64,000 bases of DNA from Uranotaenia lowii (GCF_029784155.1 NC_073693.1:140109988-140173987), one strand, 5' to 3'; shown: positions 47,116-59,739, counted from the first letter of the stretch. The notes: generated by a model from the letters alone, not told the origin. Translations and numbers: made by a program.

Positions 47116-49690
47116 TGACTGCAAAAAAAAACATTTCTTTGAAATAATCTTATTTTTATTAAACTGACGGAAAATCAGAGCCCTGCACTCGAGTCGCAAA
47201 AGACGACCAAATAAGTCGTCGAATTTTCCATTTTGTTACGAAAAATGTCGTAAATATATAAAGATATTCCCAATCGCATATTGAGCGAAGACCTACAAGA
47301 TTACAACCTCAATCATCTATATAATGATGTAAATTGTCATAGTATATTCCAAAAAGAATCGGGGTAGTCGTTAATGATTCGCATGACAAATCGTGCAAAT
47401 CGTAATTCAATACAATCCAAATAAAAAATATGTGTGCTTATGAAAATATATGGCCTCCAAAATGATTCGTATATACTGGTTTTGCTGCATTATATACGAT
47501 ATGTTTACACGTACATATATTTGCACGCATATTTGTGTTGCAAATTCGAAATGGTTGTCTGGGTATTACTTTTATTTCACTTCAAATTAAATCAAATAGA
47601 ATCTCCTGATAAGTACTAATTAGGTGCAATTGAGGTGCAATTTCACTTATTTCTATAATTTTGCTAAAACAGTGCATGAACCGACAAAAATACAAACAAA
47701 AAATATTTTATAACTACATATTTGATAACTCATTTCTTAGCCTCTCTTTTAATAGTTTTGAAACATAAAGTAGTAGCTTTTGAAAATACGGCCTAAAATT
47801 TTTAAAAAGGTCAGGTAAATTTGTGTTATGAAGCATTCGGTAATAAAATAAGATCTTACTTTCATTGTTGGTTAAAATCTTTGAATTTGTTCAAGAATCT
47901 GGGAGATTTAGGTTATTTGATCTGGAAAAAACAATAAGTTTTTTAGAAGAAAGAAAATTTCTTATAAACAAAAACTTTTTTTATGCTTTAATCAGTTGAA
48001 TCCACCCAACTCTTGGACGAATTTAATGATATTTTTTTCAACGCTGAAGATTGTTTATCAAATTTTCAAAAGATTATAGTTTAAGGCGCAAAATTTGATT
48101 CTTGCAAATCGATCCTAATAAAAGATTTTAGTTCGAAATTTGGCTCTTGGAAAAATTGCAATTTTTAACAGTTACTAAATCCACCAACAAAATATGGCAT
48201 CCTCTGCACAACTTTTTACGCTAATGTTGATTTATCAGCGAATACTGCATATTAAAATTTATTTCATAAATGAAATTTGTGGATAGCTTTAGAACAATAA
48301 AAATAAGTTTTTATTCAACAAATCTTGCTAATAAACTCAAATAAATTTGTGATTTTTAGCTGAATGGTGTAAACAATCTGACTGTGATTCAAAATATGTA
48401 ATTTCGAATTTGGTTTACTCGACAATCAAAATTATAAGTCTACGATCTCCTGCTATTTGAATCCCTAATGAATCAGTCATTTTGATAGATGGTGATGGTT
48501 TAACCCGGGGGTCTGAGCCAAAGGGAGAAGATAGGGGAAAAGCGGGCTATTTATATGCGCCAATTAAGCAGAATACTGATTTAATCAAATATTACATCGA
48601 ATTTGTGTACAAAAACTATATAGGTTCACATGAGCAAACATCTGTTTTCTATACATTGGAGTAAATTTTATGTTAAAATCTCCTTCAGTTTTTGAGAAAT
48701 TTATTTTATTCTAACTGTTGTCAAAATTGCCGAACATCAAACCGTGCGGACTAAATGCGCCTATTCATGGTTGAGACAAAATTTCTGATTTTTTGGCGAT
48801 ATTTCCTTAGAATTTTATTGGAGATGCTTGAAACTTATAACTTTCATACGACAAAACTGAAGTCTTATAAAAGTCTATTTCTTTTATTATTTTATAGAAC
48901 AAAACAAAAGTTAGGGTTGCCATAGCAAGCGGAAGCTCATGGAAGCAGTTCATCCATGAGAAAAACTTTATCAAATCTGTTCAAAGATCTTCAGATGTTA
49001 ATAAGAGCCTAAATTCGAAAATTTAATGATAAAAATCAGATATTTATTCTATTTAACCTGTTATTTTAGGATAGCGGCATTTAACAAACATGATGGGATC
49101 ATACAAAAACACTCTCTTATTCCACTTTCCAATCATTATGAAAACATCCTTAAAGCTTAAACTTATTTTACTTTTAAAGTTCATTTGTTCATTCATTTTG
49201 TAAAAAGTCAAAATATTACATAAAAAAGTATCAAAACCTTATATGAATTTTCAATTTTTTTAGTTGATTAATTCATAAAATTCTTTCTTGCCTTATGTTC
49301 TATGCGTATCACTATCAAAATGAATTAATAGGATATGTTGTCTTATCAGTTAGTTCGTCACCGTGTTTTTTCCCGCATTTCCCGACTTTCCCAAATGAGT
49401 GGCCACCCTGAGTATGTCTAAGCTGTCAGTGGATGTTCTTCTAATTTTGTAATTGAATGATATCCGGCGAAATGGGTTTCGATTTGTAACGTTGTGCTGT
49501 GAATGCCTTTTTTCAAGGTAGAAACGACAGAAAGACATAGTTCGTAAGATGTCCAATGTTGTAGTGAATACTGACAACACGTCAGTTTTGACGGTATTAA
49601 GTCGGTCAGTTTAGCCGATCCCATTCTAATCAAATAAATAGCAATGACCCGATCAGGAGAGTATATCAATATTACGGTTGTATTCCATTT
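47116..49690. other. Gene-free stretch
   Basis: AT-rich. 47260-47540 repeats ATTCGCAT, ATTCGTATATA and CGTATAT-like words shared with 46660-46750. No frame, element ends or RNA gene could be supported. Confidence 0.4.
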
Positions 49691-49699
49691 CTCCGAAAA

Positions 49700-49850
49700 C
49701 GTTTGCCCAGAATTCCAATCACCAGACAAACACTTTCCCAGATTTTTTCACCCCAGACGAACCATTTCCCAGAAATTTTTCACCAGAATAAACCATTTCC
49801 CAGAATATTTATTACCACAACAAACCATTTCCCAGAAATGTTTTTGCCAT
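49700..49850. repeat. Tandem repeat, about 33-bp unit, four copies
   Basis: The unit core CATTTCCCAGAA with TTTTTCACCAGA recurs at about 49731, 49764, 49794 and 49825 (first copy CACTTTCCCAGA). Unit length varies between 30 and 34. Open in one plus frame but too short to call coding. Confidence 0.7.
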
Positions 49851-50286
49851 GATTTAGAAGAATAAGTTTTTTATTTTTGAAGAGTTTGATAACCGTAATG
49901 TATGTTTGTTACTTAATTTATCGGCATTATAGATGAAAACTGTTCACAGATAAGGTCGATAAATAAAAAAAAACTAAAAAGTTTTTGTTATGATCAAGTT
50001 ACCAGTTAGTTTCAATATTTGCCGGACCCAATTTGAGCACTCAAGCCAAATTTCAGCCCACCTTTTCTGAAGATGGACAAGTATATCATAGACAAATAAA
50101 TTTTATTTAATTATGCAATAACAGCTACATTCAAGAAGTATTTCAAAATCTCTTAGAGCAAAAGTGGCCAACATTTTCAACAGGCGGGCCAAATTTCAAA
50201 ACTGATATTGGCTGGCGGGTCAAACAACAAATTGTAAATTATAACAGATTTTTTGAAAAAGCTTTTAAAAAACATTTGCCTATTGT

Positions 50287-53200
50287 CAGGGCCGGATTAA
50301 GCCATCGGGAGGCCCGGGGCAATTTTTCTCGGGGGGCCCTATGATTCGATTTTTTTTTCAAATGCTATCTCAGAGAATACAAAACATTTCGAAAGTGTAA
50401 AAGAACTGTAGATGAGTTCAGTATACTGTTGTTGTCTGCCTAGAAGATAGTTTTTGGTAACTTCAAATAAAAATTGTTAATTAATCGTGGAGCATCGCGG
50501 AAGAGTTCAGAAATTTGAAAAAAAAGAATACTCTGTTATGAACTGAAAAATGCAAAATTTATTCCTGATTTTTGTTTCATCGAGAAATATTTACCTCATG
50601 ACAATTGGGAAGTAAAATTGAGATTTAAAACATAAAAGACAAAATTCAAAAAAATAAATAAAATAATTAAACTAAAATTCCATAGAGATATAGATATAAG
50701 AGTTTAAGAATTCAAGAATAAAAATCAGGTTATATTCCGAACCACAATTCAGTGTCTCAAATCTTAATCATAAATTCAAATCAAGTTTTGAAAAAAAAAA
50801 ATGGATTAAGTTTGAAAAAAAAGATTCAAAGTTACAATCAGAGCCAAATCAGAAATTTCACCACATGTGAACTTCAATTTTATATCTTAAAAACACAAAA
50901 AAATGTTTATGAATATGTTTATAAATATGATTTTCATCATATAAAGTATATGGTTATCAAATTGTTATTCTAAATGTGAAAAAAATTATTTGGATGCCCT
51001 CGAAGCTCAAGGGTATAGGTGCAAAAATGATCGATTGAAAATAAAATCGGAATAGAGATTAAATGTTTAAATCAAAGAATCAGTTATCATTGAAAAAAGG
51101 AACCAAATGAGTATATCACCTTAACCAAAGATCCAAAGTTGTCAAAATTCAGAAAAACCATGCAACTGAACTTCAGTAACTGAAGAAACTCCACAAGACT
51201 TGGAAATCTCAATGAATTGGATAAAGATAAGATTAAAAACATAGAAATATTCATGTTAAGAAAATCACTCAATGATATTGGCAACTCAACTATTAGATCG
51301 TTTTTTGATAATTTGAGAATGATCATTTGGATTCAATGAAGAAACTCTGTACTGTCGGTCGGTCCTATTTAGGCAACTACAGTTCTTTAAGCATTTATTG
51401 TCAAAAATAGGAAAGGAAAACGGTTTAGAATGTATAAACCAACGGAAAATTCTATAATAATGATTGAAAAGTGAAAATTCATAATAATACCCGGTATTAA
51501 CCTCGATACTGCCGGGTAAAATTCTGATATGTTTATCATAAACCTTCTCTGTTCTCTCTTAGCACTGTGAGCTAACATGTTTCGATAAAAAAAAAATGAA
51601 AATTGAAGGTCTTTTGCCTCATATTCTTCTTTATTTTTTTCGAATTTGTTTTACAATAATTCAATACCAAAATTTTGTCATTCTCAGCCCGCAAAATGTA
51701 GGAGAATTTCTTCACTACTTACTCTAGAGGGCCCCCTTAACTTGAAAAACTGTTGATTTATTTCAAGTTTTCATTCCGATTTTTTAGTTTTGATTTCTTT
51801 CCATAGATTTGTAGAAATTGAAGTAGTAGGATTTAAGTAATGTAAAACTTTTTTCCCTCGGGGGCAATTGCCTCTTATGCCCCTCCCCTTAATCCGGCCT
51901 TGCTAATAAATGCTGCAAAATGCAAAATTTAATTCAATTTTTTTTTTTAACCGTTATCACCAACTGAAATTCTCTAATTTAGAAACATGACCGCATAGAT
52001 ATTTTAAATGATTTTCATATCATCATTGATCGTTTGGTTTGTGCTTATTCGAGAAATATTTACCTAGTGACAATGCGAAAGTATCATAAAGATTTAAAAC
52101 ATAGAATAAAAAAATTAAAAAAAAAACGAAATAATTAAATCAACATTCCATAGAGAAACAGATATTAGAGTTTAAGTTTTCAAAACTTCAAATCACGTTA
52201 TATTCAGAACCAAAATTCAGTGTCTCAAATCTAAATCATAATTTTAAATCAAGTTTTGAGAAAAAAATGAATTTATTTTAGAAAAAGAAATACAAAGTTA
52301 CAATCAGAGCAAAAGCAAAAATTAAACCAAATGTAAATTTTAATTCTATGTCTTTGAAACACAAAAAAATCTTTTCATGAGATGTTTTTGAATATGATTC
52401 TCATGCTTATGCTTATGCTTATGATACGTACACAGCCAGATCTTGTCAGCATCCCGGTGAGTAGTAAAAGTACATTTACTACTCATCTTTTCTAGGCCGG
52501 GCCCACTGTGCAGTATTGGACGCAGAGACAACTGGTACACAGGGAGGAAGAAACGTGGACAACAGTACCATACGTTTCTGTGATTATTTAATATTTTATC
52601 GTTGGGAGCACAAATGCTAAATTTGTGTGCTCCTTGATGATGGGCTTCTTGAAGTCGTCCTTCTGTGGATGGAAATGAGGTTTTTATGCACAGAAATTCA
52701 AAACTTTGTGAAAACAAGTGCACAAGTTTAGGTTAGTTCAAGAAATTTTGTCGAAAAATTTATATGCAAAATTTCCGCATTATATTTGCAGTCAACGGCT
52801 AAACAAAAAGTTAAGAATTTCGGTGCACCATCATCTCTGGTCTTTGACCTTGGTTATAGCGCCTTTACTCGCTCTTGAAAAGAAACGTTATAGGAACAGA
52901 AAAAAATAATTAATACAGCCACGAAATCTTTTGAAAACTACCCTTTCAAAAGATTTCATGGTACAAGAAACAAGTTTCTTTTCCAAAATACAAACAACAG
53001 ACTGTAATTAAACCCAGTAGCCCAAAATTGGCACGTGTCGTCATAGTAACGGACTTATAAACAATTGAATATGAAACCCAAAATAAAATCAACAAAACTC
53101 AAAGAGAATGCCTTTCTTACTTTGCCTTGAACAAAACATACACAAAACGCATGTTTTCACCTTTAGAACAATGAGAAGAAGAAGATAGACAATTAAAAGC

Positions 53201-54312
53201 TAAAGATTGGAAGTTCCTCACCAGTTCCTGTTCTGCTACATCTGCAACGATCCGGGAAGCCACGTTTATGCATATCATCATAAAAACTGCATGGATCCAT
53301 GATTTTTCAAACGAAAAAAATAAATGTTCCCCATTTTTTCAAAACCCTTCAAATGAATTATTTCTCATTCAAAATATTAAACTATTTCTTCTAACAACGC
53401 ACATCAAATAGCTGCATGCCAAAAACTGTTTGACGAACAATGTTCCGGAATATTTTTACGATTCTTCCCAAATTTCCAACAACGTTTTCGATTAATTCTC
53501 TTCCACAGAATATTATTTAGCGTGCATTTCTAGAACGTCTTATTTCTTCTCTACTCGGCAATTAACTTCACGATGACTGCATGCTCTTGCCCATTTGAAA
53601 ACTGGGTTTATAAACCAATTCACACATGATTTGATAGAACTTGTATTATTTGGATATTCTTTTCTTATCACCTTACCCAACAGCACTTTGGGAGCAAAAC
53701 GGTTAGGGACCGGTTCGGAAGGCGAAGTACCAGCCCCTTCGATAAGCTCACCCCCAACAACTTCACACGCGGTTACGACTTGCTTTTATTGCACTCCACT
53801 TAAAGAATCGACTGATATAAAAGAATGTACCGCACTGTCAAAATTATTGAAACTTGAGCATTATTAATGAAGGAAAAGTAAATTTGTAAAGCACGAAGCA
53901 AAACACGACCGCGAAAAAATATGCGACCGCACTCGAGCAAGGCCTACTTACTCTCCCGGAAGGCTTGTCAAAATATCTGTTTTTGAATATGATTCTCATT
54001 AGATAAAACTATTTTTTATCAAATTGTTATTCTAAATGTGACGAAAGTTTCATTCGATGCTCTCAAAGCCAAAGGGGTATTAGTGCAAAGATGATCGGTC
54101 AGAAGATTTTGATATTCTCAGCTCTCAAAATGTGGAAGAGCTCTTAACTTTTTAAAGTTTTCGATCCGATTTTCAAGTTCTGATTTCTTTTCATGGATTT
54201 GTAGTAGTATGATAAAAGTAATTTTAAATTTTTTTTCCCTCGGGGGGAGGGGGCCCTAAGCCGGGGGGCCCGGGGCAACTGCCCCTTTTGCCCCCCCTTT
54301 AATCCGGCCTTG
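50287..54312. mobile_element. hAT-type element B, tandemly doubled, nested
   Basis: Ends CAGGGCCGGATTAAG and TTTAATCCGGCCTTG are flanked by a perfect 8-bp duplication CCTATTGT (50279-50286 and 54313-54320). A second right end (CTTAATCCGGCCTTG) stops at 51902, and the sequence then restarts in the middle of the element: 50550-50960 is repeated at 51915-52400 (ATGCAAAATTT, GAGAAATATTTACCT, TTCCATAGAGA, CAGTGTCTCAAATCT). The right unit is split by the insertion at 52405-53999. No transposase is visible. Confidence 0.8.
52405..53999 (-). mobile_element. Non-LTR-type insertion with 22-bp target duplication
   Basis: A 22-bp direct repeat beginning TGTTTTTGAATATG and ending ATTCTCAT occurs at 52383-52404 and 53978-53999. 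Between them are 1,573 bp. On the minus strand the insert ends with three (CATAAG) units directly at the left duplication, the position of a 3' simple-sequence tail. Its 3' part holds a hairpin GGAGCACAAAT/ATTTGTGTGCTCC (52599-52635). No reverse transcriptase motif is visible, so it is either internally deleted or a large non-autonomous retroposon. A coding-like minus frame at 52346-52723 is not recognised. Confidence 0.65.
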
Positions 54313-54745
54313 CCTATTGTCACATCGAGTATAAATTGATGTTAATAAGTCATTTTGGTCCCCTCATATTGTTACTAATTTTGCTCCATTTGATATGTAG
54401 TTGAAATATTACGCAATACGAAATGAATTATCCCTTCCAACTCACGTATGTACGTCAATCTTTTCATGTAATTTAAAACCTTCTCGGTTTATTTATCCTA
54501 GAAATCACGTGTCTACAATGGACGTTTAGTCAATTTTATGGTCTCCAAATATAAAAATAACCACTCATTTTCCAAAGTTTTCAAGATCACCGTTCTTCTT
54601 AGACAAATTTGATAGACAAATTTAAAAAAAACATAATGGAATTATTGAGAAAAAAATATCGTTGATAAGCTTTTGACATTTAAAAGAAAAAAAAATCAAC
54701 GAAATTTCGTTAAATAATCAATAATATTGATTTTTCAAAGTACAA

Positions 54746-55132
54746 ACCAAGGTTGCCACAATCACTGTAAAATCTGTAATTTCACAGAATTTTGAGCAAA
54801 TTTTATCACAGAATCTGTGTTACAGAAAAAAAAATTGAAAAATTTACAGATTTCCCAAAATGTTTGAATTTTAATTGGATTTTCAAAATTTTAATTATTT
54901 TGGCCAATATAGAATTCAGATTTTTTGCATGGAATTAAAAAAGATTGATAAAATTGGTAATTTTTGATTATTGTACCCAACGTAAATGTAAAAAAGACCC
55001 AATTTATCATGAATTTTCAATAAGATTTAGTGGAATAGCATCACAGAAAACCATCACCGAATTTTTGAGTAAAATAAAAGAAAGTCAGAATTTTTTTTTC
55101 AGGAACACAGAATTTATTTCGGAAACCTTGGT
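54746..55132 (-). mobile_element. MITE with CCAAGGT-type ends, copy 2
   Basis: ACCAAGGTTGCC at 54746 faces GGAAACCTTGGT ending 55132. The interior contains AATTTCACAGAATTTTGAGC, shared with the reverse complement of 40177-40546. No clear target duplication. Nested in hAT element A. Confidence 0.65.
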
Positions 55133-56330
55133 ACGGACCCCAACTTCAGTTGAATCGAATTTTCGAGTATCTCGATTTGACAAGTGTATTGGGAATGTCT
55201 TCTATAAACAGGGTGAATATGAATTTGATTTTTTTATAATCATCGCGCCTTTTTGAAGCAATAATTTTGCTTAAAAAAAGTCGTTTTGAAGAAAGATTTT
55301 TAAGCAGAAAACCGGTTGTAGTTGAATTCTACTACCCAACTCTAAATTCTTTCTAGTTTTCCATTATCGATGTATACAAATACAGAGCACGTTGCCTATT
55401 GAAATATATTTGAAATTGGTTTAATTTTCGTTAATATACCCTTTCCAGTTGAAGCTTAGCAACGAATAACAAATTGGAAAAAAATTACAGAGCAAACTTT
55501 TGATATTTCAATTAGTTTGCTAAAGTTAGTAAATTTTGATGGATGAACGAAGTTGTTGAAATAGTATTCATGTTACGAAAGGTTGAATTTGTTGTAAAAG
55601 TATCATTTTTATTATGATATTGATATGATTCGGTGATTTTTTTTTACGATTTTTAAACGGTTTGGATACGATCTTACAATTTTCTGAGGCCACCCAACTA
55701 GAGTTCGCTTGAAGGCTCTTCATACCAATGATATGTAATAATAAAAACCCAATCGGAAAACATTGAAAATGTGTAATGGAATTTATAAATAATGTGTCAA
55801 ATACCGTATAATTGTATGTAATCCATATTGCTTTTTTTTCAGTGACGGCAGCCTTTTTTGTAAAATTATATGAGGCCCTCAGAACCTAAGGAGCATAAGT
55901 GAAAACATGATTGATTTTGAGTAAATAATGCCAAATGATTCTCCATGTTTCAAATTATATTTGGTGATTTTTTCATATTTTTCAAGTTTTTTTGAATACT
56001 TAAACGTTCGAAAGAAAATTGCAAATGTTCGAAAAATGTATGGATGTAATGTAAATGTATTTTGCTTGAAATTATTTTTTACACACTTTTAACCTCTTTT
56101 AATTTCATCAATTCAAAGAGATTTTCAGATCTTTATTTGGAATTTAGTATGTGTAGACTCAGGTATATTTATAAAAATGATGTATGCATACTAAACAAAA
56201 CGTTAATTTTTTAGAACATGACATGACATGAGCTTCGCGGGCCCCAAAAAGCTGGTCGCGGGCCACATGTGGCCCGCGGGCCATGGTTTGGCCACCCATG
56301 TCTTAAAGCAATGTAAAAAACTTCACTTAC

Positions 56331-57699
56331 CATAATTTTTGCTAACCCCTTCCAGCACCCCATTGGTAGTGCGTCTGGTTTTCCGGATCGGCTGCCCGAG
56401 GATGCTAAAGTTCCCCAGATCGATTTGTTTCACAAACAAAAAGTACACCTTGCCCTGTTCCAAGTCTTCCCGGACGATCCCCCGCTCTCGGTAGGGTTCC
56501 CGATAGATATCGCACTCACTGTAGTTCCGATAGGTGAACTGTAATCGCACAATGTTTGGCAGGAAAAAGCTGGAGTTCTTCTTGTGGACGGCCATCAACT
56601 CAAAGGTGACGGAAAAGTTGGACCTCCGATCACTGCTCATGGATTTGATTTTGCCCTCGAATACGATGGGTGCATCGAAGGCTAGCGTTGCGGGATCTCG
56701 CGCAGAGCAGTATCGTCGGCCTTGACCAAATTGGGCGCCGGCATTCGATGGACTAGGACCGGGCCGAAATGCTCCTGGCCTTCGTAGGTTACTGGCTGGC
56801 GTTGAAGGGAGACGAGCTGAGTCTCGTCGGTTGCGATTGGTTGCTTCTGCGTCTGAGATTGTAGAGGCTGTCGCCGACAGATGTCTTCGGTGCGCCAGTC
56901 TTCGCGCCCGTTTTTGGCTCATGCGCAACTTCCACTGGTGCTGCAGACGTGCCTCTGCATCGATAGCACTTTGTGGATCTTCACTCGTGGTGCTACTGCT
57001 ACTGCTGGTACTAATAATACTACTACTGTCACTGCTGCTTGTGTTACTGGCAGAGACATGACTTAGGCTAACTGGCAGCAAATGAGAGCTCTTCAAGTGC
57101 ATCACCGATGATGGCTCTCGGTAGGAGTTATCCGAAGTCATACGACTGGCGTATTGGGCCGGATGATGAACGGTGGACCATCGTCGATCTTGACCGACGT
57201 TGGTCATATCCCTCAAGGGTGAAGTGCCTTGCTGTTTGTGTTTCTGTGTGGTTAAGCTGTTGGAGGTAGTCAACTCCGATGCCGTCTGCCAACTAGATGG
57301 CCGCCATTGGTATGGACTCGTGGAGTCCGCTAATATTCTAGTATCACTTTGAGTATCAGCCGCCGTCACCCGAGAGTGATGATCCCTTTGGACCGACAGC
57401 TCCGCTAAACTATTCCTACTACTACTCCCACTGCTTCTACTGTAATAACTATTACTACTACTACCACTACTACTGCTGCTGCTGCTGCTTCTTCTACTAC
57501 TACCAACACTGCTAATACCACTTTCGGCGTACGAAGACATCGCCATCGATGGCGACAACGCGGACGAATAGGACAATGCGGAAGCTGACGGTGCCAGGTG
57601 CATTGTGGCGGAGCTATCACACCAACAAAATATCCACACAAGAATTGCTAGCCATAAGTACATTAAAAATTTAATGGGACTCCATTTGCGCAAGTACAT
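56331..57699 (-). CDS. vn: Vein (neuregulin-like EGFR ligand), first coding exon
   Basis: ATG at 57699 in context CGCC-ATG opens 456 codons plus one base, ending at a strong donor (G|GTAAGTG, GT complement at 56329-56330), a phase-1 intron. Residues about 10-30 are hydrophobic (LMYLWLAILVWIFCW), a secretory signal. Residues about 36-95 are Ser/Tyr-rich with long serine runs, and the middle to about 320 is Ser/Arg/His-rich and low complexity, as in fly Vein. Residues about 329-456 are the conserved part before the Ig domain: YCSARDPATLAF, VFEGKIKSMSSDRRSNFS, VRLQF, CDIYRE, GKVYFLFVKQIDLGNFSILG. Vein is a secreted ligand of the EGF receptor. Its Ig and EGF domains must lie on later exons to the left; none is visible here. 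Serine codons AGT/AGC form tracts likely to vary in length between individuals. The first intron is invaded by hAT element A 30 bp after the donor. Identification is firm from the conserved block; completeness of the gene is not shown. Confidence 0.9.
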
Positions 57700-58127
57700 G
57701 GCGTCCGGTGTTCTGGATTCTGAGGGGTTGCTGCCTAGGTCCTAAGCACCAACCACTTCGGATAGGAAGGGCCCAAAACCGGTTTTACTGCTGAACTGCT
57801 GCAGCTGTTCTAGATCCGCCTCCAAAAGGTCGACTGATTCGCTCCGTTGGGAGCACCAACTTGATGTTTGAGGCGTGCCAAACTTCCTCTAGGGCGCCTC
57901 TCGATAACGGTTGGAACGAATTTTTAATATTAATTTAAACTTTTTCGTAGATCTACATTGAATCATGTCAATTCTTTTCTTCATGGTTTTTCACAGATTG
58001 GACACTTTTAGCTATCAAGCAATTGTAGACGATTTTCCAAATTATTTTTCTTCTTTGAACCTCTTCCGCCTAACAAAGTTCAGGAATGAAGAGAATACTC
58101 TCTGAGTTGTAGTTGGTGTTGATTGTT
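57700..58127 (-). other. vn: vein 5' untranslated part of the same exon
   Basis: On the minus strand a T-run followed by CAG|AACAATCAACACC ends at 58128, an excellent splice acceptor. From there to the ATG no other acceptor is needed, so the exon would be 1,797 bp in total. The 428-bp leader is GC-richer than its surroundings and contains short upstream ATGs (for example in the AACATCAAG region), which could temper translation. The upstream non-coding exon and promoter are not identified. Confidence 0.55.
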
Positions 58128-58130
58128 CTG

Positions 58131-58850
58131 AAAAAAAAAAACAAAAGATAAAATATATCAAAATTTGTTTATTTTTGTAATATTTATTTTGTGAGATTTT
58201 AAGCTATTGTTTTAATTATTTATTATTATTAATCAATCCATATTTTTAATGAATGTCATTATCCGATTTATTCCACTTATTTTCAGTGTACTTTTCCGAT
58301 CTACCATTCTGCTAGACAAAGTGTCATGTGTCCTCGTTTCGGTTTAATTTCTTCATTTTACTCTTTGTTGACACTCGCGTGCAGCCAAAATAAAAATCGC
58401 TGCAAAGAAAAATCAAGCGGATCGCATGAATCGTTCACTGTGTGAGCAAAAGTTTTCGACGGCACATTGGCTGGCTCGGTCGGTTGGTCGTTCGGTTTCA
58501 TTGGCATCATCAGCATCATCATCTTTGATCATTAAGCTCACGAGAATCGCGACACCAATAAAACCATTGGTCCATTTTGCCACCACCCACCTACACCCTC
58601 ACGGGAAATTAATTAAATTATCTCATCACATCGTGGCTTTGGATCGGTGATTTTCCTTCATACCGAGCTGAGGGTTGTGCCTTGAGTAACTTATACGTTA
58701 AAAAATACTTTTAATTATATTGCATCCATATCAACGTTCTCAAAACTACAATGTTTTCTTAAATAACTATGTTTTGAATCAAATCACGGATTCTATGGAC
58801 GATCTTCTTTTGTGGCATTGAGCTGATGACTCATGTTTCAATAGAATATT
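58131..58850. other. vein upstream region, no gene seen
   Basis: 58300-58650 is GC-richer and has a run of CAT/ATC triplets at 58502-58530. It may hold the first vein exon or promoter, but I could not fix a TATA box, initiator or donor. Confidence 0.35.
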
Positions 58851-58857
58851 TAAGGGG

Positions 58858-59085
58858 GGGCAACTAAAATTTTGGAATTTCTCTTTCAAATAGTTAAAAA
58901 ATAGTCAAGTGTACTTGAAGAAGGTATATTGTCCATTGTTGAAAAAGTGAACAGTTGAAAACGGTCCATAATCGGCTGTGCGTCTTCGAAAGAAGCAGCT
59001 TGTTTCTGAGGTCTGACAATGTCCCGAAAAGATATCGATTTTCAAAAGGTCGCAGGTGCCAAGTTTAAACAAATTGTGTTATCAT
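58858..59085 (-). mobile_element. 3' end of a mariner relic, second copy
   Basis: The minus strand reads CAGCCGATTATGGACCG, TTTTCAACTGTTCAC, ACAATGGACAAT, CAAGTACACTTGACT and GAAATTCCAAAATTTTAG, in the same order as 34445-34590 of the mariner relic. Only the C-terminal coding end and 3' flank are present. Confidence 0.75.
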
Positions 59086-59089
59086 CATA

Positions 59090-59508
59090 GTGAAAAAGTA
59101 CGCTTTAAGACCTGCATTGAATGTACTCACCTACCAGATGGATGATTTGTGCTCGAAATATAAGGAAAACAAAATTAAAATTATATTATCCACCGTAATT
59201 TATGTTTGTTCCTTAATTCTTTGGTGTTTATTTATGTGATCACTTGGATAAGCTCCCTTAATCTCAGAACGAATCTATCGCAGTGTAGCTTTCTCAGTTT
59301 GTTATTCTTGTATTGTAAATATGTTGCTATTCAAGTGCAAGACAAAGTTAAGAAAAAGTTGGAAAAGATGCTGAAAATTTATAATTCTACAAGTCGGAAT
59401 ATCATTTCATCAGTGTACATACAAATTTGAAGGCTCAGGAGAATGGATCAGAATAACTTGAAATTTCGTGACGTGAATTCAGTTCACAACCAAAACAGTT
59501 TTTTTTAC
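59090..59508. other. Gene-free stretch
   Basis: AT-rich; no element ends or frames that can be supported. Confidence 0.4.
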
Positions 59509-59730
59509 GCCGCCCGTGGTGTAGAGGATAGCTTTCAAGTCTTCTAAACCAACGGTTATGGGATCGAATCCCAGTCAGTGCATGCCAAGTACTTTTTCAG
59601 TGGGTTGGTGGTGTTAGCATTTGTAATATTCTAGCCATCATATCATCGAAAGATGTACGACTTAATGTTAAGTTAATGGATTCCCTTTGAGGAAACAAGT
59701 TTTGTTGAGAATCGATATGTGTTTGTTTTC
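59509..59730 (+). mobile_element. tRNA-derived SINE
   Basis: GCCGCCCGTGGTGTAGAGGA at 59509 is a tRNA-like start with A box (TGGTGTAGAGG); GGGATCGAATCCC at about 59560-59572 is a near-perfect B box 40 bp downstream. A non-tRNA body follows (AAGATGTACGACTTAATG, GTTAAGTTAATGG). The acceptor stem does not close as in a real tRNA. The 3' boundary is approximate. Confidence 0.72.
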
Positions 59731-59739
59731 GATTTTTTA

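Larger units (their letters stand above)
50159..56300. mobile_element. hAT-type outer element A, about 2.1 kb plus 4 kb of insertions
   Basis: Left end CAAAAGTGGCCAAC and right end GTTTGGCCACCCATG are inverse related, followed inward by GCGGGCCA/TGGCCCGCG. Flanks are TCTTAGAG (50151-50158) and TCTTAAAG (56301-56308), an 8-bp duplication with one change. It contains element B (50287-54312) and a MITE (54746-55132). Its right end lies only 30 bp inside the vein intron. Confidence 0.78.

Noticed and set aside
49700..49850. CRISPR-like array
   Set aside because: Units vary in length, there are no distinct spacers, and the context is an insect genome; it is a plain tandem repeat.
56831..57066. 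Plus-strand frames opposite the vein exon
   Set aside because: Leucine/threonine-rich shadows of the serine tracts in vein.
57405..57641. Second minus-strand frame inside the vein exon rich in Val and Ala
   Set aside because: Out-of-frame reading of the serine codons; the vein frame explains the sequence.
58426..58650. 74-residue plus-strand ORF upstream of vein
   Set aside because: Composition follows ATC/CAT repeats; no homology or splice context.
59509..59582. Candidate tRNA gene
   Set aside because: A and B boxes are present but the acceptor and anticodon stems do not close; a SINE body follows.
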